This document shows, in pieces, positions 6,816 through 7,480 of a stretch of DNA of 7,480 bases. A program made the position numbers and the translations under genes. The notes below the pieces were generated by a model. The model made no database searches, had not been told where the DNA came from, and was given only the letters and a program-made list of their open reading frames with translations. Where the stretch lies: NCBI GenBank assembly GCA_023438785.1, contig JAEXQJ010000071.1, positions 1-7,480 of the forward strand, read 5' to 3'. The stretch comes from Pseudomonadota bacterium. Lineage in GTDB: Bacteria; Myxococcota_A; Polyangia; Fen-1088. Position 1 is the stretch's first letter; the number at the start of each line of letters is the position of its first letter.

Positions 6816-6887
6816 AGCCGGCCCCGGGGATTGAACCCGGGACCCTCGCTTTACGAAAGCGATGCTCTACCACTGAGCTAGGCCGGC
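6816..6887 (-). tRNA. tRNA-Thr (anticodon CGT)
   Basis: Complete 72-base cloverleaf on the minus strand. The acceptor stem is GCCGGCC/GGCCGGC (6887-6881 with 6823-6817). The D stem GCTC/GAGC encloses AGTGGTA. The anticodon stem TCGCT/AGCGA encloses loop TTCGTAA, giving anticodon CGT for codon ACG. The variable loop is GGGTC and the T arm CCGGG-TTCAATC-CCCGG. The discriminator is T (6816) and the following bases are CAG, so CCA is not encoded and must be added by the CCA-adding enzyme, unlike the tRNA-Asp in this window. T rather than A as discriminator is somewhat unusual for a bacterial tRNA-Thr as I recall it. Confidence 0.97.
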
Positions 6888-6900
6888 GTTGGAGCGAGCG

Positions 6901-6929
6901 TTACTACCGCGACCGTCTTGCGCCGTCAA
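6901..6929 (-). promoter_or_regulatory. Sigma70-type promoter of tRNA-Thr
   Basis: On the minus strand TTGACG (6929-6924) is separated by 17 bases from TAGTAA (6906-6901). Start of transcription is expected near 6894, a few bases before the mature tRNA 5' end. The layout (TTGAC-R, 17 bases, TAG…) repeats that of tRNA-Asp. The -35 lies just 7 bases past the stop codon of the PEGA gene. Confidence 0.6.
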
Positions 6930-6935
6930 GCTGGC

Positions 6936-7480
6936 TCAGTGGCCAATCCGTCGAACGCGCACCGACGGCAGCAGAGGGGGGATAGACGTGGCGGCGGGGT
7001 CGGCGACAGGCTGGCGAGCCGACGCGCTGGCGGTGGTGCGGCGGAGGGGAGCGGGCGTGGCCTGGCGGGCCTGCGCCTTGGCGCGACCGCGGTGTGGCGG
7101 GGCGGAGGGGCGTTCGGCTCGGCGCTCCACGGGCACCAGGGTGGCCGTGATTTCGTAGTTGGCCCCGGCCGTGGCTTCGACCGGAACCTGCACATCCGTG
7201 TAGCCGCTCAGGTGGAAGCGGTAGTTGAGTTGCTGGCCGTCTGCCGGACGCACATCGATGAGGGGCGTTGTGCCCAGGACGCGTCCGTCGTTGATGCGCG
7301 TCACCTCGGCGCCCGGCGGCTCGGACGAGAGATTGACCTTGGCTTTGGCTGGGACGGGCTGGGGAAGGGGTGGGGGCGCGTCGGGCAGACGGATGGGCTC
7401 GTCCGCCTTCGACGAGAGAAATACGCTGAGCGCGACCACGACGACCGACAGAACCACCAGGGGCATGGCCACGCGCCTCA
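6936..7480 (-). CDS. Membrane-anchored PEGA-domain protein, reaching the window edge
   Basis: The frame is open from the right edge to the stop at 6936. Numbering from the GTG at 7472 (178 residues), a hydrophobic segment spans about 3-20 (MPLVVLSVVVVALSVFL). It is followed by a Pro-rich linker (29-42). A PEGA domain (about 45-112) has KVNLSSEPPGAEV, then a VLGTTPL turn, and later FHLSGYTDVQVPVE. The tail (113-178) is basic, Arg/Ala/Pro-rich and low-complexity. PEGA domains are small surface beta domains, common in Myxococcota at the C-termini of Ser/Thr protein kinases and in envelope proteins. The two upstream codons are Arg-Arg, and the next one (7481-7479) ends in TG and could be a start, so this may be a whole short protein with a membrane anchor or the C-terminal end of a longer one such as a kinase. 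The window does not decide. It is followed on the same strand by tRNA-Thr. Confidence 0.8.
   Translation of the reverse strand, partial: RRVAMPLVVLSVVVVALSVFLSSKADEPIRLPDAPPPLPQPVPAKAKVNLSSEPPGAEVTRINDGRVLGTTPLIDVRPADGQQLNYRFHLSGYTDVQVPVEATAGANYEITATLVPVERRAERPSAPPHRGRAKAQARQATPAPLRRTTASASARQPVADPAATSIPPLLPSVRVRRIGH

Overview
The window is a GC-rich stretch of bacterial chromosome with a strong preference for G or C at third codon positions. The GC3 bias, the style of the lipoprotein (acidic and Ala/Gly/Pro-rich tail), a PEGA-domain membrane protein and a degraded membrane-protein family I associate with these bacteria all suggest a Myxococcota (former Deltaproteobacteria) member. This assignment is inference; no rRNA or other lineage marker is present.

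Left third (1-2955): an accessory-looking, partly decayed region. A minus-strand multi-pass membrane protein survives only as its N- and C-terminal ends, split by frame changes and apparently missing its long middle (124-663). About 370 bases without an intact gene follow. Next comes an intact FHS-family (FucP/GluP-type) sugar/H+ symporter (1032-2462, +). After it lies a frameshifted scrap of a tyrosine recombinase/phage integrase (about 2636-2870, +), immediately beside the 3' end of a tRNA-Asp(GTC) gene. A decayed integrase next to a tRNA 3' end is what an old integrated element leaves behind.

Middle and right (2926-7480): conserved housekeeping-type DNA. tRNA-Asp (minus) has an encoded CCA, a strong intrinsic terminator 3 bases downstream, and a TTGACA-17-TAGATC promoter. 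A small predicted lipoprotein (3324-3935, +) and leuS, leucyl-tRNA synthetase (3983-6499, +), follow. Their upstream regions share a 15-base motif (CGCGTG-N3-TAANCT), which looks like an extended -10 promoter placed almost on top of the start codon. A DUF167/YggU-family protein sits directly behind leuS; its reading frame appears to begin before any canonical start codon. It converges on tRNA-Thr(CGT) (minus), whose promoter resembles that of tRNA-Asp. The window ends in the C-terminal part (or all) of a minus-strand membrane-anchored PEGA-domain protein.

I see no CRISPR array, no intact mobile element and no convincing new multi-gene system. The points most worth a second look are the integrase relic at tRNA-Asp, the internally deleted membrane-protein pseudogene, the start codon of the DUF167 gene, the KMAKS variant in LeuRS and the shared promoter motif.
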